From Pelistega ratti (lineage in GTDB: Bacteria > Pseudomonadota > Gammaproteobacteria > Burkholderiales > Burkholderiaceae_B), in assembly GCF_009833965.1 (NCBI RefSeq), contig NZ_CP047165.1, forward strand, positions 1,178,001-1,242,000: DNA of 64,000 nucleotides. Reading direction: 5' to 3'. This document shows, one piece after another, positions 30,708 through 40,368 of this stretch (the stretch's first letter is position 1; each line of letters opens with the position of its first letter). The translations under genes were made by a program, and so were the position numbers. Under the pieces are notes generated by a model. It was not told the origin of the DNA and ran no database searches. It saw nothing but the letters and a program-made list of their open reading frames with translations.

Positions 30708-33038
30708 ATGAAAAACAATAGGCAACAGGGAACAAGCTATAACTTATTACCCATAGTTATTATTCTGTTAAACATGGCAAATATAGCGACAGCAGAAGAA
30801 ACTTTAGATGAGATTCAAGTCCAAGATGAGCTTAACTCAATTCGCCAAACACAATCTTCCGTCATTCATAAAAATGCTGAAACGATTCAAAAAGAGTTAA
30901 TTCGAGATACTCGAGATTTAGTTCGTTATACTTCCGATGTTGGTATCAGTGATAATGGTCGTTTTTTAAAAGGTTTTTCTATTCGAGGGGTTGAGGGAAA
31001 TCGGGTTGGTATCAGTATTGATGGCGTTAATTTACCCGATAGCGAAGAAAACTCTCTCTATGCTCGTTATGGCAATTTTAATAGTTCTCGCTTATCTATT
31101 GATTCTGAGTTAGTACGAGAGATTGATATTGTAAGAGGATCAGACTCCTTTAATTCAGGAAGTGGCGCTTTAGGTGGTGTTGTCAATTATCGTACACTAG
31201 AGGCAATTGATATTGTTAAACCAGGTAATAAATTTGGGGCATTATTACGTGGTGGGTATGCTAGTAAAAATAGTGAATGGGTTCGTACCATTGGTTTAGG
31301 CTATGTGGGTGATCAATTTGATGCCTTATTCATGTATTCTCAACGTACTGGTCATGAAATGAAAAGTAATGGTGAGGGGGATTTGTATAGCGGTAGTCAA
31401 AGCCAACACCCTGATCCATCCACGCATCGTTACCATAGTTATTTAGCAAAATTAGGCTATCAAATTAATCCCCATCACCGAATGGGTATTTTGGTAAACG
31501 GTCAAAGAGGGAATCGCTATACAGATGAGCGTAGCTATGTCCTTTATGGTGGTGCTTGGCGTGAGGCAGATGATCAAAATAAACGCTATAACCTTAATTT
31601 CAATTATACCTATGCCCCTGAATCAAAGTGGCTTTCTTATGCAAGACTAGATTTGGACTATCAAAAAACAGACCTTGCTACTATTAGTTACAAAGGAGGT
31701 ACGCACTGGTCAACAAAAGCCAAAGAACTGAATGAGATTTTGGATAGAAGAATGAAAACAACCTTTAAGCGAGCTAGTATAGAAGCTGAAAGCGTACCAT
31801 TTGATTTATGGGGAGAACATACCTTAGCATTCAGAAGTTATATTAGTGATCGTGAATTTAAAAATATTAATCACGATACGATTGGTATTGGATCATATTA
31901 TCAAAAAGATTATCGATATACTATTCAACGTCCAGTGAAAACTAAAATGTATGGCTTTTCTCTCAAAGATCATATTGTATGGAATAACGTTTTCTCTTCT
32001 GATATAGGTATTCGCTATGATTATGCCAAATTAACACCAAAAGCACTGAATGCCGAATGTTCTAAAGCCTGCTTAGAAGGTGATACACCAAATAAAAGTA
32101 GTTTTGCAAACTGGAGTGGTTTTGTAGGAATTAATGCTCAAGTATCCAATGCATGGAAATTGGGTTATCAGCTCTCAACGGGTTATCGTATTCCAACAGC
32201 ATCCGAAATGTATTTCACCTTTACAAATCCTTATGGCTCTTGGCGAGCAAACCCTGATTTAAAATCAGAACGCAGTATTAGCCATACGCTTTTTGCTCAA
32301 GCACATAGCGATGTCGGTTTGTTTGATATTAACCTTTATCAATCTCGCTATCGCCATTTTCTATTTGAACAAGAAAGCGTTATTACTTCTTATAGTTACG
32401 GAAGAAAGTACCAAGGTTTAGAACAACAAATGGTCAATATTGATAAGGCAAAAGTAAGTGGTATTGAAATAAAAACCTATTTAAATCTAAATCAAATAGC
32501 CTCCTTTATTCCAAAAGGTTTTAATTTTTATGGTTCATTAGGTTACAGCAAAGGCAAACTCTCTAACGGCACAAGTTTACTATCCATTCAACCATTAAAA
32601 ATGGTATTTGGTTTGGACTTTGAAGATCCTGATGGGAAATGGGGGATTTTTAGTCGATTTACTTACCTAGGAGCTAAAAAACCCAAAGATGCCAAAACCA
32701 TTCAAAATAATCGATATTGTGTCCGAGAGGAATTTGATTATTGGTATGGTAATTTTCAATGTATCGAACATGACTTCAAACAAGAAATTGTGAGTTATAA
32801 ACATCTCAACAAATCAGCATTGATTACCGATATTTTTGGTTATTATCACCCTACCGACAGTATTACTTTACGTGCAGGTGTGTACAACTTATTTAATCAA
32901 AAATATCATACTTGGGACGCTTTACGCGGTATCAATGCACATAGCACTACCAATACCGTTGATAAAAAAGGGTATGGTCTTCAACGTTTCTATGCACCAG
33001 GTAGAAACTTTGCCGCATCAGTAGAGATTCGTTTCTAA
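30708..33038 (+). CDS. hmbR: TonB-dependent haemoglobin receptor, HmbR-like
   Basis: Outer-membrane beta-barrel receptor that takes haem from haemoglobin using TonB energy. Start chosen at the second ATG (30708), seven bases after GAGGA. The 776 residues hold a signal peptide (to about residue 27), a TonB box-like ETLDEIQVQ, a plug domain and a 22-strand barrel ending in EIRF. Plug segments RGVEGNRVGISIDGVNLP and ENSLYARYGNFNSSRLSID, and the late YRIPTASEMYFTF plus ANPDLKSER (the FRAP/NPNL haem-receptor hallmark), recall meningococcal HmbR almost word for word. No tonB, exbBD or haem ABC genes are in the window. Other haem/transferrin receptors are possible, but the resemblance is strongest to HmbR. 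Confidence 0.85.
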   Translation: MKNNRQQGTSYNLLPIVIILLNMANIATAEETLDEIQVQDELNSIRQTQSSVIHKNAETIQKELIRDTRDLVRYTSDVGISDNGRFLKGFSIRGVEGNRVGISIDGVNLPDSEENSLYARYGNFNSSRLSIDSELVREIDIVRGSDSFNSGSGALGGVVNYRTLEAIDIVKPGNKFGALLRGGYASKNSEWVRTIGLGYVGDQFDALFMYSQRTGHEMKSNGEGDLYSGSQSQHPDPSTHRYHSYLAKLGYQINPHHRMGILVNGQRGNRYTDERSYVLYGGAWREADDQNKRYNLNFNYTYAPESKWLSYARLDLDYQKTDLATISYKGGTHWSTKAKELNEILDRRMKTTFKRASIEAESVPFDLWGEHTLAFRSYISDREFKNINHDTIGIGSYYQKDYRYTIQRPVKTKMYGFSLKDHIVWNNVFSSDIGIRYDYAKLTPKALNAECSKACLEGDTPNKSSFANWSGFVGINAQVSNAWKLGYQLSTGYRIPTASEMYFTFTNPYGSWRANPDLKSERSISHTLFAQAHSDVGLFDINLYQSRYRHFLFEQESVITSYSYGRKYQGLEQQMVNIDKAKVSGIEIKTYLNLNQIASFIPKGFNFYGSLGYSKGKLSNGTSLLSIQPLKMVFGLDFEDPDGKWGIFSRFTYLGAKKPKDAKTIQNNRYCVREEFDYWYGNFQCIEHDFKQEIVSYKHLNKSALITDIFGYYHPTDSITLRAGVYNLFNQKYHTWDALRGINAHSTTNTVDKKGYGLQRFYAPGRNFAASVEIRF

Positions 33039-33096
33039 GTGTTTAGTCCAAAGGATACGTAAGCCAATCTTATACTAAGATAAGCACCTTATGCCG

Positions 33097-33124
33097 AAAA
33101 GTACGTTCCCCAATACGTACTTTT
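33097..33124 (+). terminator. Terminator after hmbR
   Basis: A 10-bp perfect stem AAAAGTACGT/ACGTACTTTT (33097-33106 with 33115-33124), 8-base loop, with the T-run at the 3' arm, 58 bases after the stop. Confidence 0.7.
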
Positions 33125-33253
33125 CTTATAAAATACATCAAAATCCCTTTTCTTCATTTAAAAATGTATCTTTATATTTGAAATCGTTATCTACACTAGA
33201 ATCAATTTTTCTCTTTCACTATTATCAGTTACAATAAAACCCTTTTAAATTTA

Positions 33254-34951
33254 ATGGTTTTTCAAGATATGAAAAAGTTTCTGACTTCCATATTTTCGCT
33301 GTTTATTTTATTTATTATCGCAGCGATTATATTCCTTAAATGGCCACTTCATAAGACCAGTATTCCTCCAGCAGAGAATGAAGAAGCCGTAGATGTTGTC
33401 ATGGTAGGCGGTGGTATCATGAGTATGACACTCGCTACCTATTTACAAGAATTAGCCCCTGATTGGCAAATCCATGTCTTTGAACGTCTTGATCAGGTTG
33501 CCCTAGAAAGCTCAAACGGCTGGAACAATGCTGGGACAGGACACTCCGCCTTTGCTGAACTAAACTATACTCCTATGGTGAATGGTGAAGTTCCTACAAC
33601 TCGCGCCGTTAATATTGCCGAGCAATTTGAAGTATCTCGCCAATTCTGGGCATATCAAGTACAACAAGGTGTGCTAGGTAACCCCCGTGATTTTATTAAT
33701 CCTACGCCTCATATGAGTTTAGTTTGGGGGGATGAAAATATTGCATTCCTTAAAAAACGTTATGATGCCTTGATTAAAAATCCCCTCTTCTACGGAATGG
33801 AATTTTCTACAGATCAAGAGAAAATTAAAGAATGGGCTCCTTTAACAATGGAAGGTCGTGATCCTAACCAAAAAGTAGCCGCTACCTATATGCCACTCGG
33901 AAATGATGTTAATTTTGGCGTTATCACGACCCAATTAGCAGCAAACCTTCAGAAAAAAGACTCTTTCCATCTTCACCTTAAACATGAAGTCCGTGGTTTA
34001 GAGCAAAATGAAGATAAAACATGGAATGTCGCTGTTTATGATTTAAACACAAACACACAAAAAACCATTAAAGCAAAATTTGTCTTTATTGGTGCAGGTG
34101 GTGCGGCATTAAAAATGCTTCAACTTTCTGGTATTCCTGAAGCTAAAAACTACGCAGGCTTTCCTGTAGGTGGTCAGTTCCTCTATTTTGAAGAGCCTGA
34201 AATTGCTAATCGCCACCACGCTAAAGTCTATGGTCAGGCAGAAACAGGCGCTCCGCCTATGTCAGTACCACACTTAGATAGTCGCTACCTTGATGGAAAA
34301 CGTGCCATTTTATTTGGGCCTTTTGCCTTATACAGCACCAAATTCCTTAAATCTGGCTCATGGTTCGACCTATTCTCATCCATGAATACCGATAATATCC
34401 TTGGTATGCTAACAGTAGGGGTGCATAATCTTGATCTTGTTAAATACCTTGTCGAACAAAATACCTTATCGATGGATGACCGACAAGCTGAACTTATCCG
34501 CTACTATCCTAATGCTAAACAAGCGGATTGGAAATTAATCACTGCTGGTCAGCGTGTTCAGATTATTAAAAAGCGTGAAGATGGCTCTTCTGTTCTACAA
34601 TTTGGTACAGAAGTTGTCGTTGATCAAGATCGTACATTAGCTGCCTTATTGGGGGCTTCTCCTGGCGCATCAACCTCTCCTCCTATTATGCTAAAACTGA
34701 TGGAACAAGTATTCCCTGTTCAAATGAAGCAAGACTGGGCGGAAAAAATTAAAACAATCATTCCTTCATACGGACAAAAAATTAATTCTAGTGCAGAATT
34801 AACCAATCAAATTCGTCGTATGACAAGTGATATACTACAACTACCTTATATTGATGTCCCTACACATCTAGGGCAAGAACCAGTAGTAGAACCTACACCA
34901 ACAAGTGCTGCACCCTCTCGAAATTTAAACAATGAGATGCAAGCACCTTAA
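33254..34951 (+). CDS. mqo: Malate:quinone oxidoreductase
   Basis: FAD enzyme that oxidises malate to oxaloacetate and passes electrons to the quinone pool. It has 565 residues. An N-terminal hydrophobic segment (about 8-27) should hold it at the membrane. The FAD dinucleotide fold [17 protein letters not shown] follows, then [40 protein letters not shown] and [19 protein letters not shown] second in-frame ATG at 33269 is an alternative start; neither has a clear ribosome binding site. A short proline/threonine-rich tail ends the protein. Monocistronic, with terminators on both sides. Confidence 0.96.
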   Translation: MVFQDMKKFLTSIFSLFILFIIAAIIFLKWPLHKTSIPPAENEEAVDVVMVGGGIMSMTLATYLQELAPDWQIHVFERLDQVALESSNGWNNAGTGHSAFAELNYTPMVNGEVPTTRAVNIAEQFEVSRQFWAYQVQQGVLGNPRDFINPTPHMSLVWGDENIAFLKKRYDALIKNPLFYGMEFSTDQEKIKEWAPLTMEGRDPNQKVAATYMPLGNDVNFGVITTQLAANLQKKDSFHLHLKHEVRGLEQNEDKTWNVAVYDLNTNTQKTIKAKFVFIGAGGAALKMLQLSGIPEAKNYAGFPVGGQFLYFEEPEIANRHHAKVYGQAETGAPPMSVPHLDSRYLDGKRAILFGPFALYSTKFLKSGSWFDLFSSMNTDNILGMLTVGVHNLDLVKYLVEQNTLSMDDRQAELIRYYPNAKQADWKLITAGQRVQIIKKREDGSSVLQFGTEVVVDQDRTLAALLGASPGASTSPPIMLKLMEQVFPVQMKQDWAEKIKTIIPSYGQKINSSAELTNQIRRMTSDILQLPYIDVPTHLGQEPVVEPTPTSAAPSRNLNNEMQAP

Positions 34952-34988
34952 AGGGTAAGCATCAATTTTAGTAATGTTATCTTAAATA

Positions 34989-35023
34989 AAAACCTCTTAT
35001 TTATCACAAATGAGAGGTTTTTT
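34989..35023. terminator. Bidirectional terminator between mqo and yghU
   Basis: AAAACCTCT pairs with AGAGGTTTT (34989-34997 with 35013-35022) with a run of Ts on both strands, between convergent genes. Confidence 0.8.
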
Positions 35024-35049
35024 ATTATTGAAGTGTACGCTGATAGATA

Positions 35050-35841
35050 TTAAATCACCCGATACTCTTTATGTAAGGCTTTTTGCACAGCAGGTCTTGC
35101 TTCTATTTGTTTTGCCCAACGTAATAGATGAGTATATTGTTGAACATTTAAGAACTCTGCAGCCTCATACAAAGCCCCCAATACTAATCGTCCGTACCAA
35201 GGCCAAATAGCTATATCAGCAATACTATACTCATCACCACAAATAAAGGATTTATCCGCTAGGTGTTTATCCAATAAATCTAATTGACGTTTGGTTTCCA
35301 TTGTAAATCGGTTAATTGGATACTCCAATTTTTCAGGAGCATACGCATAAAAGTGTCCAAAGCCACCACCTACGTAAGGCGCACTACCCATTTGCCAAAA
35401 TAACCATGACAGGCAAGTTGTACGACCTGCTAACGTTGTAGGAATAAACACATTAAATTTATCCGCTAAATACAATAAGATCGCACCAGACTCAAAGACA
35501 GGCTGAGCTGGTTCTACAGAATAATCTTTTAAGGCAGGAATTTTTGAATTCGGATTAATAGCAACAAAATTACTTCCAAACTGATCCCCTTGAGAGATAT
35601 TAATTTTATAAAGGTCATATTCAGCACCCGTAATCCCCTTTGCTAAAAGTTCCTCTAATAGCATAACCACTTTAATCCCATTAGGCGTACCCAAGGAATA
35701 AAGTTGAAGAGGCGCATTTCCTTTTGGTAGCGTTTGCTCAAAAGTAGCTCCTGCCGTAGGTCTATTGGTACTGGCAAACTGCCCACCATTTGGACTATCC
35801 CATTTCCATACTTTTGGCGGTGTATAGGCTTGTGTTGTCAT
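35050..35841 (-). CDS. yghU: Glutathione S-transferase family disulfide-bond reductase, YghU-like
   Basis: Thioredoxin-fold GST of the YghU/YfcG type, which has glutathione-dependent disulfide reductase activity. The N-terminal extension (YTPPKVWKWDSPNGGQFAS, then NRPTAGATFEQTLPKG) is characteristic of YghU. The glutathione site lies in LQLYSLGTPNG, NPNSKIPAL and FESGAILLYLA. The C-terminal helical domain contains GGGFGHFYAYAPEKLEY. Start ATG 35841 gives 263 residues with AAGGAG five bases upstream; ATG 35844 is the alternative. It is about 25 residues shorter than E. coli YghU because the C-terminal tail is missing. Confidence 0.93.
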   Translation of the reverse strand: MTTQAYTPPKVWKWDSPNGGQFASTNRPTAGATFEQTLPKGNAPLQLYSLGTPNGIKVVMLLEELLAKGITGAEYDLYKINISQGDQFGSNFVAINPNSKIPALKDYSVEPAQPVFESGAILLYLADKFNVFIPTTLAGRTTCLSWLFWQMGSAPYVGGGFGHFYAYAPEKLEYPINRFTMETKRQLDLLDKHLADKSFICGDEYSIADIAIWPWYGRLVLGALYEAAEFLNVQQYTHLLRWAKQIEARPAVQKALHKEYRVI

Positions 35842-36158
35842 CATCACTCCTTAATAATTAAAAATAATCGACTAACATCTGCTAGTCCTTAACAATATTG
35901 ATACATCAACCTATATTAAACATACCATATAAAAAGTCCTATCTATCAAAGAATTCCCCCTTCATTACGCTCTCTTATTTATTGAATAGTTTTGATACAG
36001 TCATTTTGAAATCATATTGACCTATTTTCTATGCGATGACGATACGAACTATTATCTTCTTTTATTTATTAAAAAGAGATATACCTTCCTCTATTTTGTT
36101 GCTTGCTATTCTTAGAAAAGCATGAAAAAATACTATTTTCTGTTGATTCTGATTGATT
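35842..36158. other. Divergent intergenic region between yghU and the HAD gene
   Basis: About 315 bases, AT-rich, holding both divergent promoters. I see no repeat, RNA gene or well-formed operator. Confidence 0.4.
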
Positions 36159-37067
36159 ATGCAGCATACACTCACGGCGGATAATTTACTTTCTACCTAT
36201 AAAGCAATTACCAACATATTTTCATCTCAAACGATTTTCCCATCACACTATCAGCAGCATCAACATCTAGGCGATATTGCACATCTGTATAAGGCATTCT
36301 TTTTTGATGCCTTTGGTGTACTTAATATAGGGGAAAAAGCAATCCCTTTAGCTGTAGAACGTATTCAAGATTTAAGACAAAAGGGCAAAAAGCTTTTTAT
36401 TGTTAGTAATGCCGCTAGTGTGACAAAAGATCAACTATATAAAAAATATACAACATTAGGATTTGATTTTACGCCTGAAGAAATTATCAGCAGTAGAGAT
36501 GCACTTGCTGTCTATCTCCGTCAACACCCCGTTGAATATTTTGGTGTTATTGCCCCTCAACAGACTAATCTATCTGATTTACAAGGTTCATTTATTAATC
36601 TTCAAGAAAATACTGACTCTATCGATCAATTAAACGGTTTTTTACTCTTATCAAGCCAAGACTGGACAGCAACCCAACAACAGCAACTTATCCAAAGTTT
36701 ACAAAAAAAGAAACGCCCTATTCTCTTGGCAAATCCTGACTTAGTTGCTCCACGAGAACATAACTTTTCTATAGAACCGGGATTGCTCGCCTACGATATT
36801 TGGAAAAAAACAGGGATTAAAGCACTCCCTTTTGGAAAACCCTATGCCAATATTTTTGACATTGCCAAAGCAAAGCTCCCTAAAGACATTCATCTCCAGC
36901 AGGTCTTAATGGTAGGTGATACTTTATTTACAGATGTCCTTGGTGGCTGTATGGCAGGTGTCAATACTGCTATGGTTACTGACAATGGGTTTGCCAGTAT
37001 GATTGATTGGAAAAGTACAATTCAAGAAACAAAAATCTGTCCCAACCATATTATTCATTTTATTTAA
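36159..37067 (+). CDS. HAD-superfamily class IIA (NagD-like) protein with altered nucleophile motif
   Basis: About 302 residues from ATG 36159; the longer frame needs TTG 36153. The HAD fold is evident from FFFDAFGVLN (Asp50), LFIVSNAAS (motif II Ser/Asn), the capping region, FGKPYANIF with the motif III lysine, and GDTLFTDVLGGCMAGV (motif IV). Class IIA phosphatases normally read DxDG in motif I. Here the second acid is Phe52, so the general acid/base is missing. This pattern (DxW/F-G-V) also occurs in a subfamily of class IIA HADs of unknown substrate. It may not be an ordinary phosphatase. Monocistronic. Confidence 0.75.
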   Translation: MQHTLTADNLLSTYKAITNIFSSQTIFPSHYQQHQHLGDIAHLYKAFFFDAFGVLNIGEKAIPLAVERIQDLRQKGKKLFIVSNAASVTKDQLYKKYTTLGFDFTPEEIISSRDALAVYLRQHPVEYFGVIAPQQTNLSDLQGSFINLQENTDSIDQLNGFLLLSSQDWTATQQQQLIQSLQKKKRPILLANPDLVAPREHNFSIEPGLLAYDIWKKTGIKALPFGKPYANIFDIAKAKLPKDIHLQQVLMVGDTLFTDVLGGCMAGVNTAMVTDNGFASMIDWKSTIQETKICPNHIIHFI

Positions 37068-37090
37068 GTTTCAAAATAAATATTAAGCAC

Positions 37091-37137
37091 TTCATAAGGT
37101 GAATTTATGATTATTTACTCTACACTCACCTTATGAA
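37091..37137 (+). terminator. Long-loop inverted repeat after the HAD gene
   Basis: A perfect 12-bp repeat TTCATAAGGTGA/TCACCTTATGAA (37091-37102 with 37126-37137) with a 23-base loop lies between convergent HAD and mltD genes. Probable bidirectional transcript end. Confidence 0.55.
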
Positions 37138-37162
37138 TATTATTAAAATCTAAGTATATCGA

Positions 37163-38839
37163 TTAACTATTTACCCCAGAACCAGGCATACGCAAACGTT
37201 CACCTGTTCTAATAGATCGTTCTCCTAGATTATTTAATGCACGAATATCATCTACTGTTGTACCATAACGTTTAGCAAGCGAATACAAGGTTTCTCCTGC
37301 CAATACCGTGTGTACCATCGGTGAAGGGCTACGTTGTGCATACATCGCTGTACTAGCAGGTCTAACCATACCCGCTGATTGACGTGTTGAATAATCTGCT
37401 GTTATTGCCGTTGCTCTATCAACAGCATTAGTTGCTACTGTTCTAGCACCAGCCGCATTAGGCATATTGACTGATGAGCGAGCTACTAAACTACCAATCA
37501 AATCTTCTTGATCTGATGATGCTGTGCTCGCTCGCAAAGAAGGGGTTGGCACACTAGGTGTATTAGCAACTATCATACGATTTGCAGAAGTAGAAGGGTT
37601 TCCTAAACGAATAGCCGTATTGTTTTGACGTAGAGCAGGTGCTTCAGGCATATTGACTTGATTACTTGCTAACATCGTACCACTTGCTGCGATAGGATTT
37701 TGTATATCTCTAGTATCAATACCAGAAGGGGAAGCCGTTGGAGAAACCCCCGTACCTTTTGGCACAATCATTGTTTGATAGGCCACCGCATTTTGTTGTT
37801 TACGACCATAGCCATTTAATGACTTTAACTTATCTACTGAAATACCATGACGTTGTGCAATGCTTGCTAAAGACTCATTAGAAGATGGGGTATATCCTTG
37901 CCAAGAAGAAAGCTCCCCTTTATGTTTACTCAAGTTTTTCTTATATTGTTCTGCATTTTTCTTAGGTAAGAGAATACGAGGCTGATGTTGTGCAAGCATC
38001 ACGGGGCGTTTATTTGATGAATTTAATAAACGAAACTCTTCTTCTGAAATCCCTGCAAGGCGAACGATCATACTCACATCAATATCTTTACTTTTGGGGA
38101 CTTCCACAAAATACGGGGTATCTGGAATATTAGGTAAACTGATACCATATTTAGCAGGATTAGCAATAATCCGCTTAATCGCCATCAACTTAGGCACATA
38201 ATTACGGGTTTCATCTGGCATACGTAAAGACAAATAGTCTGTCTGTAATCCTTGTGAAGCATTACGATCTCTTGCTCGGCGAACAGCCCCCTCACCCCAG
38301 TTATAAGAAGCTAAGGCTAAGTGCCAATCCCCCCCTTGAAATTCATAGAGGTATGATAAATAATCCAGTGCCGCTCGTGTCGAATGGACGGGATCTCGGC
38401 GTTCATCTTTCCACCAGTTTTGCGCTAATTTATAGTGCGTACCAGTACTCGGAATAAATTGCCATAATCCAGCGGCTTTAGAGCGTGATAGTGCCGTAAT
38501 ATTATAAGCACTCTCTACAAATGGTAAAAGTGCTAGCTCAGATGGCATACCGCGTTTTTCTAGTTCTTTAGCAATATAGTAAATATATGGACGTGAACGT
38601 TGTGCCATTAATTGAACAGATTGTGGGCGAGCAGCATAGTAATTAACCCAATAATCCACTTTAGGATCTTTTTTCAATTCAGGCATATCAAAGCCCTTAC
38701 GTATGCGTTCCCATACATTGGCTTGTTGTCTATTCAATTCCGCATTCGCATGAGCAGAACGGTGGGATTTATGCGTTGATGCACAGCCCGTCATCACTAC
38801 CGTTGCGACAATAACCGCATAACGTAAGATTTTCATCAT
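37163..38839 (-). CDS. mltD: Membrane-bound lytic murein transglycosylase D
   Basis: Outer-membrane lipoprotein that cleaves peptidoglycan glycan strands with formation of 1,6-anhydro-muramic ends. It has 558 residues. The lipoprotein signal ends MTGC, with Cys19 the lipidated residue. The SLT domain has catalytic Glu109 in LPFVESAYN and SKAAGLWQFIPSTG, ASYNWGEGAV. A weak LysM-like unit (GYTPSSNESLASIAQRHGIS) follows, then about 130 residues of Ser/Thr/Ala/Asn-rich linker, then a clear C-terminal LysM (HTVLAGETLYSLAKRYGTTVDDI). It begins five bases after gloB, as in the E. coli mltD/gloB neighbourhood. Confidence 0.95.
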   Translation of the reverse strand: MMKILRYAVIVATVVMTGCASTHKSHRSAHANAELNRQQANVWERIRKGFDMPELKKDPKVDYWVNYYAARPQSVQLMAQRSRPYIYYIAKELEKRGMPSELALLPFVESAYNITALSRSKAAGLWQFIPSTGTHYKLAQNWWKDERRDPVHSTRAALDYLSYLYEFQGGDWHLALASYNWGEGAVRRARDRNASQGLQTDYLSLRMPDETRNYVPKLMAIKRIIANPAKYGISLPNIPDTPYFVEVPKSKDIDVSMIVRLAGISEEEFRLLNSSNKRPVMLAQHQPRILLPKKNAEQYKKNLSKHKGELSSWQGYTPSSNESLASIAQRHGISVDKLKSLNGYGRKQQNAVAYQTMIVPKGTGVSPTASPSGIDTRDIQNPIAASGTMLASNQVNMPEAPALRQNNTAIRLGNPSTSANRMIVANTPSVPTPSLRASTASSDQEDLIGSLVARSSVNMPNAAGARTVATNAVDRATAITADYSTRQSAGMVRPASTAMYAQRSPSPMVHTVLAGETLYSLAKRYGTTVDDIRALNNLGERSIRTGERLRMPGSGVNS

Positions 38840-38844
38840 ATTCT

Positions 38845-39627
38845 CTAAAAACTATTTTTCCATTCACGCAAAGCTGCTAGCACCGCTTCAGGAGAAGATA
38901 AGGGATGCCCCTTATAGTGTTCAGCTGCACGCTTAATTTCACGCTGTTCAACCCTTAAAAAAGGATTAACATTTAACTCTCGAGCCAATGTTGTCGGAAG
39001 GGTTGGTAAACCTTGATTACGCAAAGCCTCTGCCTCTTGCTTCCACTGTTGTAAGACCTGATTATCAGGATCGACAACTTGTGCCCATTTAATATTTGAT
39101 AATGTATATTCATGTGCACAAAACAACAAGCTATTTTCACTCATTTTTTTAAATTTATCAAGGCTTTGGAGCATTTGTCTAGAATTTCCTTCAAATAATC
39201 TTCCTGAACCACAAGAAAATAGCGTATCCCCACAAAAAATCATTGTTGGATAGTTCTCTGCCATCGCAATATAAGCCACATGATCAAGGGTATGACCAGG
39301 GACATTTAGGACATGAAAAGCAATCGGTATAAAGGGAGGGTTGATAATATCTCCCTCTTGCACATAATGATGAATTCCTTTAATACCAGATCCTTTAGGA
39401 CCATATACCTTAGCACCCGTTTCATCTACTAAAGCAAGAACACCGCCTGTATGATCAGCATGGTGGTGTGTAATCAATATTTGTTGTAAATTTAGCTTAT
39501 TTTCTTGTAAAAATAAGAGAACTGGCTCTTTTTGTCCAGGGTCAATCACACAAGCATTGTTGTTATAAATAATTATCCATATATAATTATCATTAAAAGC
39601 AGAAATAGGTTTAATTTGAATTCTCAT
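38845..39627 (-). CDS. gloB: Hydroxyacylglutathione hydrolase (glyoxalase II)
   Basis: Metallo-beta-lactamase-fold thioesterase that releases D-lactate and glutathione in methylglyoxal detoxification. It has 260 residues. The dinuclear metal motif THHHADHTGG (His54, His56, Asp58, His59), the later GHTLDHVAY, FCGDTLFSCGSGRLFEG and CAHEYTLSN are all intact. Co-transcribed with mltD (5-base gap) and divergent from the methyltransferase-rnhA pair. Confidence 0.97.
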   Translation of the reverse strand: MRIQIKPISAFNDNYIWIIIYNNNACVIDPGQKEPVLLFLQENKLNLQQILITHHHADHTGGVLALVDETGAKVYGPKGSGIKGIHHYVQEGDIINPPFIPIAFHVLNVPGHTLDHVAYIAMAENYPTMIFCGDTLFSCGSGRLFEGNSRQMLQSLDKFKKMSENSLLFCAHEYTLSNIKWAQVVDPDNQVLQQWKQEAEALRNQGLPTLPTTLARELNVNPFLRVEQREIKRAAEHYKGHPLSSPEAVLAALREWKNSF

Positions 39628-39645
39628 ATCAATAAGGCATCATTA

Positions 39646-40368
39646 ATGGATAAAGCGTTAGCCCAGCAATTGTATCAATGGTTTAATACCGAATTAGGTA
39701 AATCTATTCTTCAGTACGAACAAGAAAAATTAAATGAAAAAATCAATAATTTATTTGGTTATCTTGCTGTACAACTCGGTATGCCATCTGTTGATTTTTT
39801 AGCAGAAAACCGTATCCGTCACAAATGGATTGTAGCAAGTTTTGATAATTCTTGTGCAACTTACCCTGCTCCTTATGTACAAGGGATAAGCGGTCGTATT
39901 CCCCTAGAAGACCACTCTACAGACCTTATTTTACTCCCTCATACACTTGAACTACATAAAAACCCGACTAAATTACTTGAAGATGTTCATCGTGTTTTAG
40001 TTCATAATGGCCATGCTGTTATCATTGGTTTTAATCCAAATCATCTATGGGGTTTGCGTCGTTTATACAAATCTGCAGCAACCAGCCCTATTCCATACCA
40101 TCGCTTAATTTCCCAATATCGTATTAAAAACTGGTTTAAACTACTGGATTTTGAGATAGTGGATAATACCCAAAAAACAGATAAGAAACCATTAAAGTTA
40201 AACTATTGGCAATTTATTGCTAATAATCCGTGGCTGGCTAAGGAAGGGGCTTTTTATATTTTAGTTGCTAAAAAAAGAACCCTTGGTCTTCATCTGATTG
40301 GACCCGCACTCAAAAAAAATCAACATAAGAACATTATTGTCGTTACTCAACAGGTACATAAAAAATGA
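39646..40368 (+). CDS. Class I SAM-dependent methyltransferase, YafS-like
   Basis: About 240 residues from ATG 39646, chosen because the longer frame from 39532 would overlap gloB antisense. AAGG lies nine bases upstream. A Rossmann-like core is visible, with [34 protein letters not shown] as the motif II/III region and [17 protein letters not shown] downstream. The usual glycine-rich GxGxG loop is not obvious. Its position between gloB and rnhA matches E. coli yafS. Its stop overlaps the rnhA start by four bases (ATGA). Substrate unknown. Confidence 0.8.
   Translation: MDKALAQQLYQWFNTELGKSILQYEQEKLNEKINNLFGYLAVQLGMPSVDFLAENRIRHKWIVASFDNSCATYPAPYVQGISGRIPLEDHSTDLILLPHTLELHKNPTKLLEDVHRVLVHNGHAVIIGFNPNHLWGLRRLYKSAATSPIPYHRLISQYRIKNWFKLLDFEIVDNTQKTDKKPLKLNYWQFIANNPWLAKEGAFYILVAKKRTLGLHLIGPALKKNQHKNIIVVTQQVHKK

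Noticed and set aside
33254..33340. Unusual membrane anchor on Mqo
   Set aside because: E. coli Mqo also starts with a hydrophobic signal-like segment, so this is normal for the family.
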